Shown: positions 20,176-29,944 of the stretch, piece by piece
How positions within the stretch are numbered: the first letter of the stretch is position 1
How the letters are laid out: every line of letters starts with the position of its first letter
Position numbers and translations under genes: made by a program
The notes under the pieces: generated by a model
The model's database searches: none
Seen by the model: only the letters and a program-made list of their open reading frames with translations
What the model was told of the DNA's origin: nothing
Assembly (NCBI GenBank): GCA_000507305.1
Contig: DF240458.1
Location: forward strand, 54,317 to 118,316
Length of the DNA stretch: 64,000 nucleotides
Direction: 5' to 3'
Origin: Breviolum minutum Mf 1.05b.01
Taxonomy: Eukaryota; Sar; Dinophyceae; Suessiales; Symbiodiniaceae

Positions 20176-20977
20176 TTTTGTTGATATCCTTGTGTTAACT
20201 ATTGGCTAAATCCCCAGACATGGGTGTTGGGTTTCATGTTGGGGTTAGGACCCAACCTATGAAAAGATCATCCGGCCGTAGTATTTTTGTTTTCCACCAC
20301 AAAACCCTCATTGATGAATCCTCATTGATGCGTGGTTAGTTGAAAATAGAAAGGATTGGAGGGATGATATAGCAGTTGTGTTGAGTACCATGGTTCATTG
20401 ATGTATTTCTGCCTGAATTAGTTGTTTTACTTTGCATAAGAAGGCACAACAATTGCACACACTTAAAAGATCTATATTATATATTCTAATTATATATGTG
20501 GTTAATTTTTTTTAAGGTCTATATGTTTGGTTCAATTTTTGTTGAACCATCTCCCATCCTATTTTTGGATGTTTGGCACAACTTGCAACTTGCAACAAAA
20601 CAGCGATGCCACGGAGGTTTACCTGTTACCAGCAATGTTTTGATGTTATCGCCACTGCTATGGTGCCCCTGGGATTTGGGGTGATTTGTTGGTCATGAGT
20701 CATGATGTTTGGCTGTTGGGTTGATGACAAAGTGAACGGGTTTTTTTGTTGGGAGTTGCGAGGGGAGTCCAGTATCTAACATGTATTCATATTTATGAAT
20801 TAGACCCTATTAATCTTAACTCTCCACTGTTACAATGTTGAGGATACGGACCCGATATGTATACCATATTTTCTTATATCACAGAATCAACATATGTAAA
20901 TATATAACTCACATAATCAATGTATATACACCCCACATAATCAACGTTAAGATCAGGTGCTTACTATCTTTTGGCAG

Positions 20978-21017
20978 CTTCATTGGGCACAACGAAATCC
21001 TTTGGATATCAAACTTT
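20978..21017 (+). CDS. possible internal exon inside a longer open frame
   Basis: Acceptor 'tatcttttggcag' and a perfect donor GTAAGT bound 40 bases; LHWAQRNPLDIKL in one frame. A longer frame (20946-21122) runs through both sites and reads CRKFPSAERWCLVSNEKQHV, so an unspliced reading is possible. Confidence 0.4.
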
Positions 21018-21389
21018 GTAAGTTTGAAATGCCGGAAATTCCCGAGTGCTGAAAGGTGGTGCTTGGTGTCCAATGAGAAACAACATGTTTGCTCAGTGGG
21101 AGGTTCTGTGTTCAAAGTTTAAGACTTATGACGTCAACCTAGAGTTAAAAATAGAGATTTGATGTAAGTTGTTCCCACAATTAGCTGGATCACATCATCG
21201 AATACAAGATTGAAGCACAACAAAGCTCATAAAGACTCACCTAACCTACGTTTTACCTACTTTTAAATCCCACAAACTCTGATCTACTGCTGTGGCAATT
21301 TGTTCATCTCGTTTCACGATCTATATTCACATTTCCACACCCTGAAGGGTACGCCACAGTCAACATCTCCACACTTTTTTTGGTGCCAG

Positions 21390-21469
21390 GTCGGCCGATG
21401 GTTTAGAGGCTGCGGTGGATGCAATGACGCTTGGCCATTTTTTGCTGGTTCAGTTAACAAAAGTTTCAG
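21390..21469 (+). CDS. exon upstream of a GTACCT-element intron
   Basis: Acceptor 'ccacactttttttggtgccag'; the frame reads SADGLEAAVDAMTLGHFLLV then QLTKVS and ends in phase 1 at CAG|GTACCT. A second frame (VGRWFRGCGGCNDAWPFFAG) is also open and could join an alternative acceptor at 21572. No family recognised. Confidence 0.6.
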
Positions 21470-21601
21470 GTACCTAAAATAAAGGTACTGAACCTTATAA
21501 GGCTATATAGGGTGGGGTTTCCCCTACATAGCTCTTACATACAGCTTATATAGGTGAGTACCTCCATTTTAGGTACCTGAAATGTTTGGTGATCGATTCA
21601 G
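21470..21601. mobile_element. GTACCT-family element that forms an intron, copy 2
   Basis: Inverted arms 'aggtacctaaaataaaggta' and 'tacctccattttaggtacct' plus the tail 'gaaatgtttggtga' shared with 3650-3790. GT at the left end and 'gatcgattcag' at the right give a GT-AG intron; removal joins two open frames in phase. Confidence 0.7.
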
Positions 21602-21735
21602 GATCTTTGTTGGTATGTCAGGGTTTGTTAAACATCATCCTACAAAGGGCTGAGAATTATGATGAATGTGATGCCCTTGGGGTTACTTTGGGGGGGACAC
21701 ATAGCTTACAGCTGTTTGTGGCTGTGGACTTTTAA
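21602..21735 (+). CDS. last exon after the GTACCT-element intron
   Basis: The split codon G|GA (Gly) is followed by SLLVCQGLLNIILQRAENYD then ECDALGVTLGGTHSLQLFVA and VDF, TAA at 21733. Joined to 21390-21469 it reads ...LTKVSGSLLVCQGLL without a break. Helical then beta-like; unknown family. Confidence 0.65.
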
Positions 21736-21996
21736 AAAAATGTTACTGTAATCTCCACAAGGTATTCCTGGTGGAATGAATCATTTTGCAACCATTTTCC
21801 ATATATTTTGTTTATGGCCTATAAATAGGATCTACCCCCCACCCAGTAGCCGTGGAAAATGAAGGTTTATAGAGATTCCCTACTAAACATGTAATGTCAT
21901 TCTGGTGGTGACTGGCATCCGGTAGATGCAGCCTTTGATATTCTAGTTGAGGCGAATGACTCTTGTGAACTGACTTTGGCGGACTGTTTTTCTTAA

Positions 21997-22094
21997 ATAC
22001 CCCATATGCTCCATGTACGGAATATTTACCTACATTTACCATAAATTCATGGCACACTGTAGGTAAAGATTCCATACATGGAGCATTTTGGGTA
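21997..22094. mobile_element. ATCCATGTATGG-family MITE
   Basis: 'ccccatatgctccatgtacggaatatttacctacattta' and 'gtaggtaaagattccatacatggagcattttggg' are inverted arms; TA flanks. Confidence 0.75.
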
Positions 22095-22186
22095 CCACTC
22101 TTCTACTCCGTTTTTGGCTCATTTCGTGTTTCTATTCTCAGCTAATAGCCAACCTGTGAACTTCTGGGGTTTACACATTTAGTGGC

Positions 22187-22295
22187 TGGCTGGTGGTTTC
22201 CTCTATGTTTTTTTATGTTCACCCTATTTGGGGAAGACGGAAGATTCCCTATTTGACTAGTAGCTAGTATTTTTCAAATGGGTTTAGACCACCAA
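22187..22295. mobile_element. CTAG-TIR element, degenerate
   Basis: 'ggctggtggtttcctctatg', 'ttggggaaga' and 'tttttcaaatgggtttagaccacc' retained; ends eroded. Confidence 0.5.
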
Positions 22296-22513
22296 GTACC
22301 TTTGAGAGGGATGTGTACCCAATTCCATGTACCGAATATTTGTTGATGCTTATTCATAGATGTAACATGAGGTTTGAAACCTAGACCGACGTAACATGAA
22401 ACGATGCAGCACCCCTAGCGGGTTTGTGGTGATATCAAGTAACAAGTCATCTATGTCCAATATGTCCAATAAGGGAGACACAAAATATATTGTCTTCAAC
22501 TCACCCAACAAAA

Positions 22514-22619
22514 CTAGGTGGTAAATTCAAATATTTTGTATGTTCACCCCGAAAATGGGGAAGATGAACCCGTTTTGACTTATTTTTTTGCAAATGGGTT
22601 GGTTGAAACCACCAACTAG
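22514..22619. mobile_element. CTAG-TIR element
   Basis: CTAGGTGGTAAATTCAAA ... GGTTGAAACCACCAACTAG; core 'aaatggggaagatgaacccgttttgact'. On the - strand, GTTTC...CTAG would be a GT-AG intron. Confidence 0.75.
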
Positions 22620-22648
22620 GAAACCTGGTTCTTAGGGCCGGTTCAGTT

Positions 22649-22771
22649 ATGCAGAAATTGTTGATTCCTAAGGAACTTCTCACTCTTGGATGCTGGTGCC
22701 GATGTCTTGGGGTCCCATGGCGACGGCGTTTTCAGACCTTTTCCATGGCCTCGATTTCCCGGTTGTTTCAG
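22649..22771 (+). CDS. candidate exon, frame unresolved
   Basis: Ends at CAG|GTATAT, where an AATGGAAAGTA dispersed element begins. All three frames are open and plausible (for example KLLIPKELLTLGCWCRCLGV, or SWGPMATAFSDLFHGLDFPV), so only the segment and not the protein can be proposed. Confidence 0.35.
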
Positions 22772-22905
22772 GTATATATGGGATTATACTGCCCAGTTTT
22801 TTTGGGGGATTCTTTCATAACAGAAAATCCTAAAGATCCCTATGAAGGGAACCAAGATTTCAATGGAAAGTATGTTTTTTTTGGTCGTGGCTCAAATGAT
22901 TGATT
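22772..22905. repeat. AATGGAAAGTA dispersed element
   Basis: 'gggattatactgcccag', 'aagatccctatgaaggg', 'aagatttcaatggaaagtatg', 'ggctcaaatgattgattc' in the order seen at 31190-31330. Confidence 0.6.
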
Positions 22906-23224
22906 CGTGAAAATGGTCACATGTCTAGTGGGAAAAAACGATTGGATTGGAGCCCTCTTGAGTGATTTATTTCCATTGTTTTTGTTGCTTCTGCTGGCAT
23001 CACTGACATCTTCCCAATATTTTTTCATTTCACACGAAAAAAACATCCAGGAGTCATGTTTGATTAATGTGTTGTTTTAAATGAAGCCCTTGGATGCGAG
23101 TTTCTTTACATACAAAGCATTTGCGGGATTTGATGTTGGTCCAAAATGGTTGGGGGATGAAGATTCAAAGGGATTCTTTTATAGTATGCCATGTTTTTCA
23201 GATGGGATTGAAACTTTGGACATA

Positions 23225-23325
23225 CCCTCTGGTAAACTAACATAGCCATGGAAAATCCCCAGTTTCAATAGGAAATACATCTTCAAAGGGTCCATTTTCC
23301 ATTGCTATGTGAGTTTACCAGAGTG
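23225..23325. mobile_element. TA-MITE, TGGTAAACTAAC family
   Basis: CCCTCTGGTAAACTAACATAG ... CTATGTGAGTTTACCAGAGTG with TA flanks; core 'aataggaaatacatcttcaaagggtccattttccattg'. Close to the family consensus. Confidence 0.85.
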
Positions 23326-23639
23326 TATATCAAATTTGGTTGTCCCATCTAATCAGAACATGTGAAAAGGACCGCGTTTTTTGGAGGGGATGATGCTTAC
23401 CCCAGGAAATGGGAAACTTTAAGTGGCCATAGACTCACCAAGCAATACCTGACTAGCCGGTAAGTGATGATTGATCTAGGTGAAGTGTTTGTTGCAACCT
23501 CATCTACAAATTATACTGCCATATCGGTTATATTTCTAAGTGAGATTTACCCTTCTATAGCTCATATAACGTATACCATCACATACATATTTTCTCTAGC
23601 TGAGGCTTAATTTTATACATATCATACATATCTAGATTT

Positions 23640-23749
23640 ACCCGTAGCATCCATGTATGGTATACATACATATATAAATACACCTACATTTACCACAAAA
23701 AGTCAACCAAAGATAGGTAAACATACCAGTCCCATGGATGCTGTGGGAT
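23640..23749. mobile_element. ATCCATGTATGG-family MITE
   Basis: 'cccgtagcatccatgtatggtata' and 'cccatggatgctgtggga' ends, TA flanks, 'cctacatttaccacaaaaagtcaacca' inside. Confidence 0.75.
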
Positions 23750-23828
23750 ACATATATATATATATATACACAGTAAATACAGTATATACACATCATTAAT
23801 TGCATATAAATCCTTTAAACAAAAACAG

Positions 23829-24036
23829 CATCCGTCCGTCCCCATCACCTACGTATCCCCCCACCGTTGGCGACCGGCGTACGGAGGTTTCCTACCTTGG
23901 ACAGTAGTCTTCTCTGGACCTTTGCGGTGCATCGCGTCGTGGGACCATCACGGACACCTTGGCGATTGCGCTATGAAGCTTTTCCCACAGGCGGGGCGCA
24001 GGGAACAGTGTGAGGGGTCTGGGAAAAAAATAGGGA
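23829..24036 (+). CDS. candidate exon, unknown protein
   Basis: After 'aacaaaaacag' about 70 codons are open: HPSVPITYVSPHRWRPAYGG then FLPWTVVFSGPLRCIASWDH and HGHLGDCAMKLFPQAGRREQ. It runs into a CTAG-TIR element at 24037. GC-rich relative to its surroundings. No family recognised. Confidence 0.5.
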
Positions 24037-24122
24037 CCTGGGTGGTGGCAACTTTGACAAACATTTTTTGAAAAGTTTCATCCCGAACTTTTGGGGAAGA
24101 TAGGTTGAAACCAGCAACCAGA
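24037..24122. mobile_element. CTAG-TIR element with internal deletion
   Basis: CCTGGGTGGTGGCAACTTTGA and GGTTGAAACCAGCAACCAG arms; the 'aatttgactaata' part of the core is missing. Confidence 0.65.
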
Positions 24123-24234
24123 GGAGGGGTGATTAGTGTATGTTTTTTTTGGGGTTTCAGCAAGGTTGTGGAGAGATGATGAGGATTAGGACCAATGATT
24201 CATGAGGATGATCATACTGATGATGTTACATTAA

Positions 24235-24262
24235 GCTGATGATCATGATCATGATCATGATT
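24235..24262. repeat. ATGATC tandem repeat
   Basis: 'gctgatgatcatgatcatgatcatgatt'. Confidence 0.8.
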
Positions 24263-24433
24263 ATGTTCGTTCCTATTACCTTGCAAACATACCCAGCACT
24301 GAGGATTATGTCAGAAGTTCTGCCAAGATTGCTATGTATCATCGAAGTAGGCATGTATGCTACCGCTTGCAACCAATGAAGGATGATGATGTTTCTGCTT
24401 AAACGAAACTGGCTCGGAATCGTTATGTATTTT

Positions 24434-24536
24434 TCCTCCTGGGAACTAACATATCCCATCCAAAAGGCAGTTGGGAAAATGAGTTTCCTTTCCCATTGGT
24501 GGGATATTTATGGATATGTTAGCTCCCTGGAGGGTA
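24434..24536. mobile_element. TA-MITE, TGAAACTAAC family, diverged
   Basis: 'cctcctgggaactaacatatccc' pairs with 'gatatgttagctccctggagggta'; core 'aaatgagtttcctttcccattggtggga'. Confidence 0.65.
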
Positions 24537-24594
24537 TTAGATACTCCTGAAACTGGACCTGACGTAGCAAAGCTGAACAGATGCTGGTTAGTGG

Positions 24595-24879
24595 TTGACC
24601 TCAGCTAAGCTGAGGTACCTGAAATTTCTTCATGTGTGTCAGCTTGTCCATCCTATCAGCAACGAAAAGATCTGCAGATATCCCCAAGTTCCAAGCCTAT
24701 CAGCCCTTTTTGACCATGATTTTTTCATATTTTCTTCCCCAGCTTTCTGGGAAAGGAACCCGGGATTCCTGGTTCCTAAAGGGGCCTTAAAAAACGATCC
24801 GATACGCCCGGAGGCTATGAAGAAACACTCAAGGACTGAGGGCTGGGTGGGTTTCCTTGGTGGGGAAAAACGCAGCTAG
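24595..24879 (+). CDS. 94-codon open frame, probable coding exon
   Basis: Contains AKLRYLKFLHVCQLVHPISN then EKICRYPQVPSLSALFDHDF and a basic C-terminal third (KNDPIRPEAMKKHSRTEGW). An acceptor 'cttcatgtgtgtcag' at 24642 is in phase 0 with the frame, so the exon may start at 24643. Another acceptor-like 'ttttcttccccag' lies inside. Unknown family. Confidence 0.5.
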   Translation: MTSAKLRYLKFLHVCQLVHPISNEKICRYPQVPSLSALFDHDFFIFSSPAFWERNPGFLVPKGALKNDPIRPEAMKKHSRTEGWVGFLGGEKRS

Positions 24880-25457
24880 AGCTTTTTGGTGATACGGTGG
24901 AAAAACCTGCAGCGAACTGGTGAGGTTTTCTGGGGCGAATTTCCTTTGTGATGTATTTTTTTACAACATGTTCAAGTTGGACATGAAGTTCCAATATTCT
25001 CTTGGAAATTATAGCACCTGAATATAGGCAGGGCCCCAAAAGGAAACTGTTTTCAAACCATCCATTTTCAGTTGCTTTTGCTGTTAGTTTAAGGGAGCGT
25101 AATCTTCGGTTATGTTCCAAAAAGGTTCAGATGTTAAAGCTATAGCCTAGAGGTCGGTAAGCACAGCACAGAATAACAGAAAAAACATACGTGTAGAATG
25201 ATCTTTTGCTGCATGTCCAAGTATGCATAAGTTTATGAGACTACAACATACTACAACTAGAACTATAAGATATCGACGACTACTCTGCGATTCTCGTTTT
25301 GGAGATTGTGTCTTCGTTGCTGGTGTTGTTTGCCTTGTCCAGCTATCTTGTTTGAATTATTTTCAAGATCTACAATTTTTCAAGTTAGCCATGTAACGGA
25401 GATGTATGAAATTTCAACTCTCACAGGAGCTTCACCAAAGTTTTCCACCCAGCTCAG

Positions 25458-25565
25458 GATCGTTGCTTTCGTGGCGATGCCGTCTCCATGACACGTGGCT
25501 TCAAAGTCCCCGTGTGGCAGAAATTGGTGAAGACCTTGAGGTCAGGCTTCAGAGATGAAAATTGA
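25458..25565 (+). CDS. probable terminal exon, unknown protein
   Basis: Acceptor 'gttttccacccagctcag', then DRCFRGDAVSMTRGFKVPVW and QKLVKTLRSGFRDEN, TGA at 25563. A basic, helical C-terminus. One clear frame, with no stops and no repeat content. Confidence 0.6.
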   Translation, partial: DRCFRGDAVSMTRGFKVPVWQKLVKTLRSGFRDEN

Positions 25566-25573
25566 TGAAGAAA

Positions 25574-25590
25574 ACACACACACACACCCA
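25574..25590. repeat. AC dinucleotide run
   Basis: 'acacacacacacac' tract. Confidence 0.7.
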
Positions 25591-26094
25591 ACAAAAACAT
25601 GGAGATTGTGTTTTTTTTTAAGAATCTCATTGAAATGGAATGAAATATATTGAGCTTGATTTTGTTTTTTGTTTCACGTTGCAGTACAGTGGTTGAAAAA
25701 TAGATGGCACAGTCCCTACATATTGGTTTATAAGGACCCTTTACTAACCTGCCTTTTGGTATTTGTGCCATCTTTTTTCACCTTAAGGTAAACATAATGA
25801 TCATAGGGTGAATCAGTAAGGATTTGTAGCCATTCCTATCCTGACACACTTTATCCAGCCACCAGGCCATCAATGGGACTTGGAACTTCTGAGGAGGAGA
25901 TGTCTTGGTTTGTTTCTCGGGCAGGCCGTTGGTTCGACCCCAAAACCCCGTTATACCCCCATTTTTGAATATCCAGTGTCTGGCAAACATCGAAGAAGTG
26001 ATACATCGAGTGTGATACAGTAGTTCCAGTGATAAATCTTAAATGGGTGACTTTTGGGATGCCTACATTATATGCACCATCATGTTTAAGGGTT

Positions 26095-26127
26095 ACAGCA
26101 TCTTGCACCCAATCTGCAAGATGCTGT
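26095..26127. other. perfect 13-bp hairpin
   Basis: ACAGCATCTTGCA, a 7-base loop, then TGCAAGATGCTGT. It does not match any of the element families here. Confidence 0.6.
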
Positions 26128-26680
26128 TGGTGGTATGATGGCAAAGCATATTATTGTCTATGATTTTTATAATTCATTAGCAGATTTGGAAGAGGCGCCA
26201 TTCTGGTTTTAAGAGAGAAAATGTGTTTTTTTAAATCAAAATTATTGGGTCCTGCCTGTTTTTAATCAACACCTCTCATTTTTTGGGCGTTGATGAATTG
26301 AATGGTGAAGCTATATAATTATTCCCACCATTACTCCAAAAAGATCCCACAAAAAAGGAATTGGCATGGTGGAGAAAACACCTAGAATTGACTGCTGTTT
26401 TTTTTTCCACCTATCCATTCCTATGATTTTGTGAATGGAATTGGCATTTCGGAGGGGCGGAATGTTTTGATGAAGGTCGTCCATGAAGGCCTTATATGAA
26501 TGTATATGTAACAAAGGTAGTCTAAATACATATGTAAATATTTGTTTGTACGTCATGTCCCTTATTGAGGGTGTTTATCTTTACAGTACCTCATCACAAA
26601 GACAGGGGACTGAAATGAGTGGCACACCCAAAACGTTTTTTTGGGGGGCCCTGTAGAGGTCTTGCAAAATTTGTGACACT

Positions 26681-26956
26681 TTGGGGAGTCTTTTTGGGGA
26701 ACCATTTTTCCAGGAAAATTTTGCTAAGGAAGGAAGTGTGAAGAAAATGGTTGCTCTTCGGAAGTTTTTTCTCACCCCAAACCAACCTGCTGACTTTAAA
26801 TGCTCCAAACAACCAATAATACACAGTGACAGTACTAGTTTAGTCGAAGCCCTTGAACATGTCCATGGCGGTGAGCTGCAGACTCGATTTGAAATAGAAC
26901 TTATATGTGGGGAATCATGGTGTACATCGGAGGATTTTACGAACAACATAATTTGA
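26681..26956 (+). CDS. 91-codon open frame, unknown
   Basis: The C-terminal half reads HSDSTSLVEALEHVHGGELQ then TRFEIELICGESWCTSEDF and looks coding; the N-terminal half is less convincing. The - strand is open for 141 codons over the same stretch, so the strand is uncertain. Confidence 0.35.
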   Translation: MGSLFGEPFFQENFAKEGSVKKMVALRKFFLTPNQPADFKCSKQPIIHSDSTSLVEALEHVHGGELQTRFEIELICGESWCTSEDFTNNII

Positions 26957-27054
26957 CTGATTAGTTCCTGGTTTTTTGGCCCTAAGGCTTCAAGGTATCC
27001 TTTCATATCTTGTCTATGTTATATCCTGTTTTGTGTTATTTTATTTTTTTTCAG

Positions 27055-27210
27055 ATGGGGTGGCTCAACGACTATCTTTGGTATTATGTTTCATATTTCA
27101 TCCCTGTATCACTTGGATTGCGTCAGTTTCCTAAGATTCGACTCAACAGTTCAAGTGGTAATATCTCACTTTTGGGTGGCGAAAATCCTGATTTGAGTCG
27201 GTCTTACTAA
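27055..27210 (+). CDS. candidate terminal exon, start overlaps element-like sequence
   Basis: A strong acceptor 'ttattttttttcag' leads to MGWLNDYLWYYVSYFIPVSL then GLRQFPKIRLNSSSGNISLL and a stop. The acceptor and first six codons resemble the right half of CTAG-TIR elements ('tttttcagatgggttggttcaacc'), so this may be an exonised element remnant. Confidence 0.4.
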   Translation: MGWLNDYLWYYVSYFIPVSLGLRQFPKIRLNSSSGNISLLGGENPDLSRSY

Positions 27211-27401
27211 CTGATGATGTGTTTAAACAGTGAAAAAGGTGACGCGTTTCCCAGGTGACCCGTCACCTTTTCAAGGTGGTATTTTCACCCTGATTTGGGC
27301 CCGGGGGAAAACTGGATCCAATTTCGTATATTTTTCAGATGGGCTTGGGAAAAAAACACCTTAAAGCAGATTTGACAAATTTGACAAATTTCTCAACAAG
27401 G

Positions 27402-27487
27402 AATACAGTATCCTCATTTTTTGAAAAGAAATACATCTTCAATCCGGGTCCATTTTCCAGCCAGCTTTGTTAGTTTACCGGAGTGTA
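27402..27487. mobile_element. TA-MITE, TGGTAAACTAAC family, left arm lost, with long flanking repeats
   Basis: Core 'gaaatacatcttcaatccgggtccattttcca' and right arm 'ttagtttaccggagtgta'. Flanked by 22-bp direct repeats, 27380-27401 and 27488-27509, differing at one base. Confidence 0.65.
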
Positions 27488-27643
27488 TTTGACAAAGTTC
27501 TCAACAAGGTTGATCTTGACTTGGAAATTATCAATGCTGGTTTGAAATCGCCTCTTGACAGCAACATGTTGGGAAAGATGTTCTCTGGCCAAATTAGCTC
27601 GCGACCCAAAAAACGCAACCAAAGATCTCCAAATTGGTGGTGA
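27485..27643 (+). CDS. candidate exon starting at a MITE end, unknown protein
   Basis: VFDKVLNKVDLDLEIINAGL then KSPLDSNMLGKMFSGQIS, open to TGA at 27641. It begins at the GGAG end of the MITE remnant. The last 15-18 codons overlap a dispersed repeat (27586-27712, shared with 31380-31498), so the true exon probably ends earlier. Confidence 0.5.
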   Translation, partial: VFDKVLNKVDLDLEIINAGLKSPLDSNMLGKMFSGQISSRPKKRNQRSPNWW

Positions 27644-27712
27644 ATTGTAAGGCAAATTCCTGGCTAAATTTCAGGGAAATCTAGGTGAGCGAAATATTAT
27701 TATTTGGCCTTG
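27586..27712. repeat. dispersed repeat with 'tttcagggaaatctagg'
   Basis: 'ccaaattggtggtgaattgtaaggcaaattcctgg...tttcagggaaatctaggtgagcgaaatattat' matches 31380-31498 and, more weakly, 19146-19225. Confidence 0.6.
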
Positions 27713-27850
27713 GGGCCTGCCTAAACCTTGCAGCAGGTGAACCAAGCCCTGTTTGGCAGGTCCCTAAGAATTGAAGTAGGAGGGGTCCTTTAGGAATCTT
27801 TAGGATTCATTGTGGAGCATGTGTTTTGGCGGGACCCATGTGTTATATTA

Positions 27851-27950
27851 CCCTAAGGATCATTGGACCCTCAAAACTGGCTATTTTGAGGACCCTACCC
27901 CTTCTATACAGGTTCAAACCCTTCCATTGGAGGGTCCAAGATCCTTAGGG
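27851..27950. mobile_element. CCCTAAGGATC/GATCCTTAGGG MITE, identical to 56448-56547
   Basis: 100 bp with inverted ends CCCTAAGGATC and GATCCTTAGGG, flanked by TA. By eye the sequence is identical to 56448-56547, which indicates recent movement. Confidence 0.85.
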
Positions 27951-28258
27951 TATTTTGAAAACAGAATCATGTTGATATGACTCGTGTTAAAAACAGTTGA
28001 TGTTTTTGATGGTTCTCCAATCCCGAACCCTCCTGGGATGGCATCAACTATTTTTCACCCTTAGTTGAGCTATCCAACGTATCGCCCGCACGGGAGAGGG
28101 ACATGGGGGGGGGTTTTGGACCCGTGGCTTTAGGAAATGGCGATGTTGAAAGTATTGACAGCGCCAATGGATAATGGCAGTTCGCAAGTTGACCGACCTT
28201 TGTTGAAAAGTGAATATGTAGACGAGGTGGTCATTTAAAAATGAAGACCGTATTTTGT

Positions 28259-28368
28259 CTAGGTGGTGGCAACTTAGATATTTTTTATGTTCATCCCTAT
28301 ACCTGGGGAAAAAACATCCAATTTGACGATCATATTTTGCAAAGGGGTGGGAAAAAACCACCAACTAG
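28259..28368. mobile_element. CTAG-TIR element with target duplication TTGT
   Basis: CTAGGTGGTGGCAACTTAGA ... AAAACCACCAACTAG, TTGT at 28255-28258 and 28369-28372. The downstream flank begins a good open frame. Confidence 0.8.
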
Positions 28369-28560
28369 TTGTTAATGTTCAGCCAAATCCTAGGCTTCCA
28401 AACACCGGTCCCCAATGAGGTAAGGAGGTATGACTGGTATGACTGGACCCCCAAAAAACGGACTAACCCTTTTAAGATCCAACCTGAGTGGGTAAATTTG
28501 GAGGACGGAAACAGGGTTTCCTCCATTGAGATGTCCAACATGTTTCCAGATGTCCGTTGA
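28369..28560 (+). CDS. probable terminal exon abutting a CTAG-TIR element
   Basis: Open from the first base after CTAG: LLMFSQILGFQTPVPNEVRR then YDWYDWTPKKRTNPFKIQPE and WVNLEDGNRVSSIEMSNMF, TGA at 28558. Upstream of the element, WSFKNEDRI is in the matching frame if TTGT is restored once. Canonical GT-AG borders do not give that exact join, so the splice boundary is unresolved. Confidence 0.55.
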   Translation: MLMFSQILGFQTPVPNEVRRYDWYDWTPKKRTNPFKIQPEWVNLEDGNRVSSIEMSNMFPDVR

Positions 28561-28768
28561 GTTGTTGGAAACAGTTGGAAACAAGATACAAACACGCCCC
28601 CCCCCTGGAAACCCGACATGTTTTGCCAGGATGACGAAATCAAATTTCCCAAACGAAAGGATTTCAGAGCGTGATCTTTCATAAAGGAATCTTCCATCAA
28701 TAAAATGACGTTAAGATTGGTGAACCCCTTTTTGTTGCCAACTTTTACCTCTTCAACGGAAGGTATTT

Positions 28769-28859
28769 ATGTATGGGGCCGCCGGCACAAGAAGATCCCT
28801 ATTTGCCAACGGTGCGCTTGGCCAATTGGTTGGCAAGACCCTTGGTAGTGAGCTGGGCG
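28769..28859 (+). CDS. candidate first or internal exon
   Basis: MYGAAGTRRSLFANGALGQL then VGKTLGSELG, ending at consensus donor G|GTGAGT. Small, Gly/Leu-rich. A second frame (EDPYLPTVRLANWLARPLVV) is also open over the same bases. Confidence 0.45.
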
Positions 28860-28969
28860 GTGAGTATTGTGATGAACTTTCGTATGTGATACACCCTCAG
28901 AGTTTGAGTTAGCCCTTATATGATGGGATGTATAGCTACTTTCCTCTTTTTCATGGTCGCTTTTGCGAG

Positions 28970-29085
28970 GGCAAACGGTTTTTCACTTCGGGGGATGTTT
29001 CCAAGCAGCTGGGGATGATGGAGGTTGAACAACTGCATGGCCGGGTTGTGCCTTTGTTTTGTGTTTCAAAATGTTTCAAATATAC
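28970..29085 (+). CDS. candidate internal exon
   Basis: Reads GKRFFTSGDVSKQLGMMEVE then QLHGRVVPLFCVSKCF. Possible donors are T|GTGTTT near 29060 and AC|GTATGT at 29086. The former gives the right phase for the exon at 29170. Confidence 0.45.
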
Positions 29086-29169
29086 GTATGTATATGTATA
29101 CATATATACTCTATATATATACATGTCACCTTGCACTGTTTTTGAGCAGGGTTGAAACCACCTACTAAG

Positions 29170-29231
29170 TTATTTGGGTGATGCCATCGGCAAATCCAAA
29201 CAACGGACCTCAGAAATTTCGAGTTTTATGA
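29170..29231 (+). CDS. candidate terminal exon after a CTAG-TIR remnant
   Basis: Follows 'ggttgaaaccacctactaag', the right arm of a CTAG-TIR element, and reads IWVMPSANPNNGPQKFRVL to TGA. The element end would be the acceptor AG. Confidence 0.45.
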
Positions 29232-29431
29232 GCCTATGTGAGCCTCTCACAGTGAGGTTCTATTTTTTAGCAGCAGCCGAGACTACTAAGTTTTGCCATG
29301 CTTTTTGATTGCAATGTTTGTGCAAAGTGCTGGCGGCACGACTTTCCTGAATTCTGGCATGGTTGGGTGTACCGTTTGTTGATTTTTGTTAAACACCCTA
29401 GCCGCCCTAGCCTGCTACAGTTGCTGATGAA

Positions 29432-29450
29432 AAACACACACACACACACA
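29432..29450. repeat. AC dinucleotide run
   Basis: 'acacacacacacacaca'. Confidence 0.7.
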
Positions 29451-29944
29451 AAGCCCTTGCTATCATCAACATCACAAGGAAAGTATGCCATCGAAGAGGC
29501 ACACTTTGCAGAGGACAATGCAGCTTGGTTTTTCAATATGATGATGATCATGATCAGTACCCATGGTTGCTTAAAGATCATTGTAACCTGATAACCAACC
29601 TTTTTTGCGCAGTTTTTTTTCTTTTTTGGGGGGGGTGGGGCCGGGGGCGACACATGTATCAAAAACGCCCTGGACACTTTTGCTGGAGAAGTTCCTTCAC
29701 ATTCTCAATTTTGGGTGACTCATTTTTAGGTGCAACAACTTTGCGTGGGACCACCTATGCCACCAGGCGTCAGCTGGAAAGCGGTGAAATTGTTGGAAGG
29801 TGTAACTTCCCTGTAGCGAAGAGCTCGCCCCTGAAAATCAATGGTTGGAAGATGATTTTTTTGGGGGGGGCACGGGAGTGTATAGTTAAAAGACACTGTA
29901 GCGCGACCCAAGAACCAATCGCAAGATTCCTGAAGTATTCGGAT

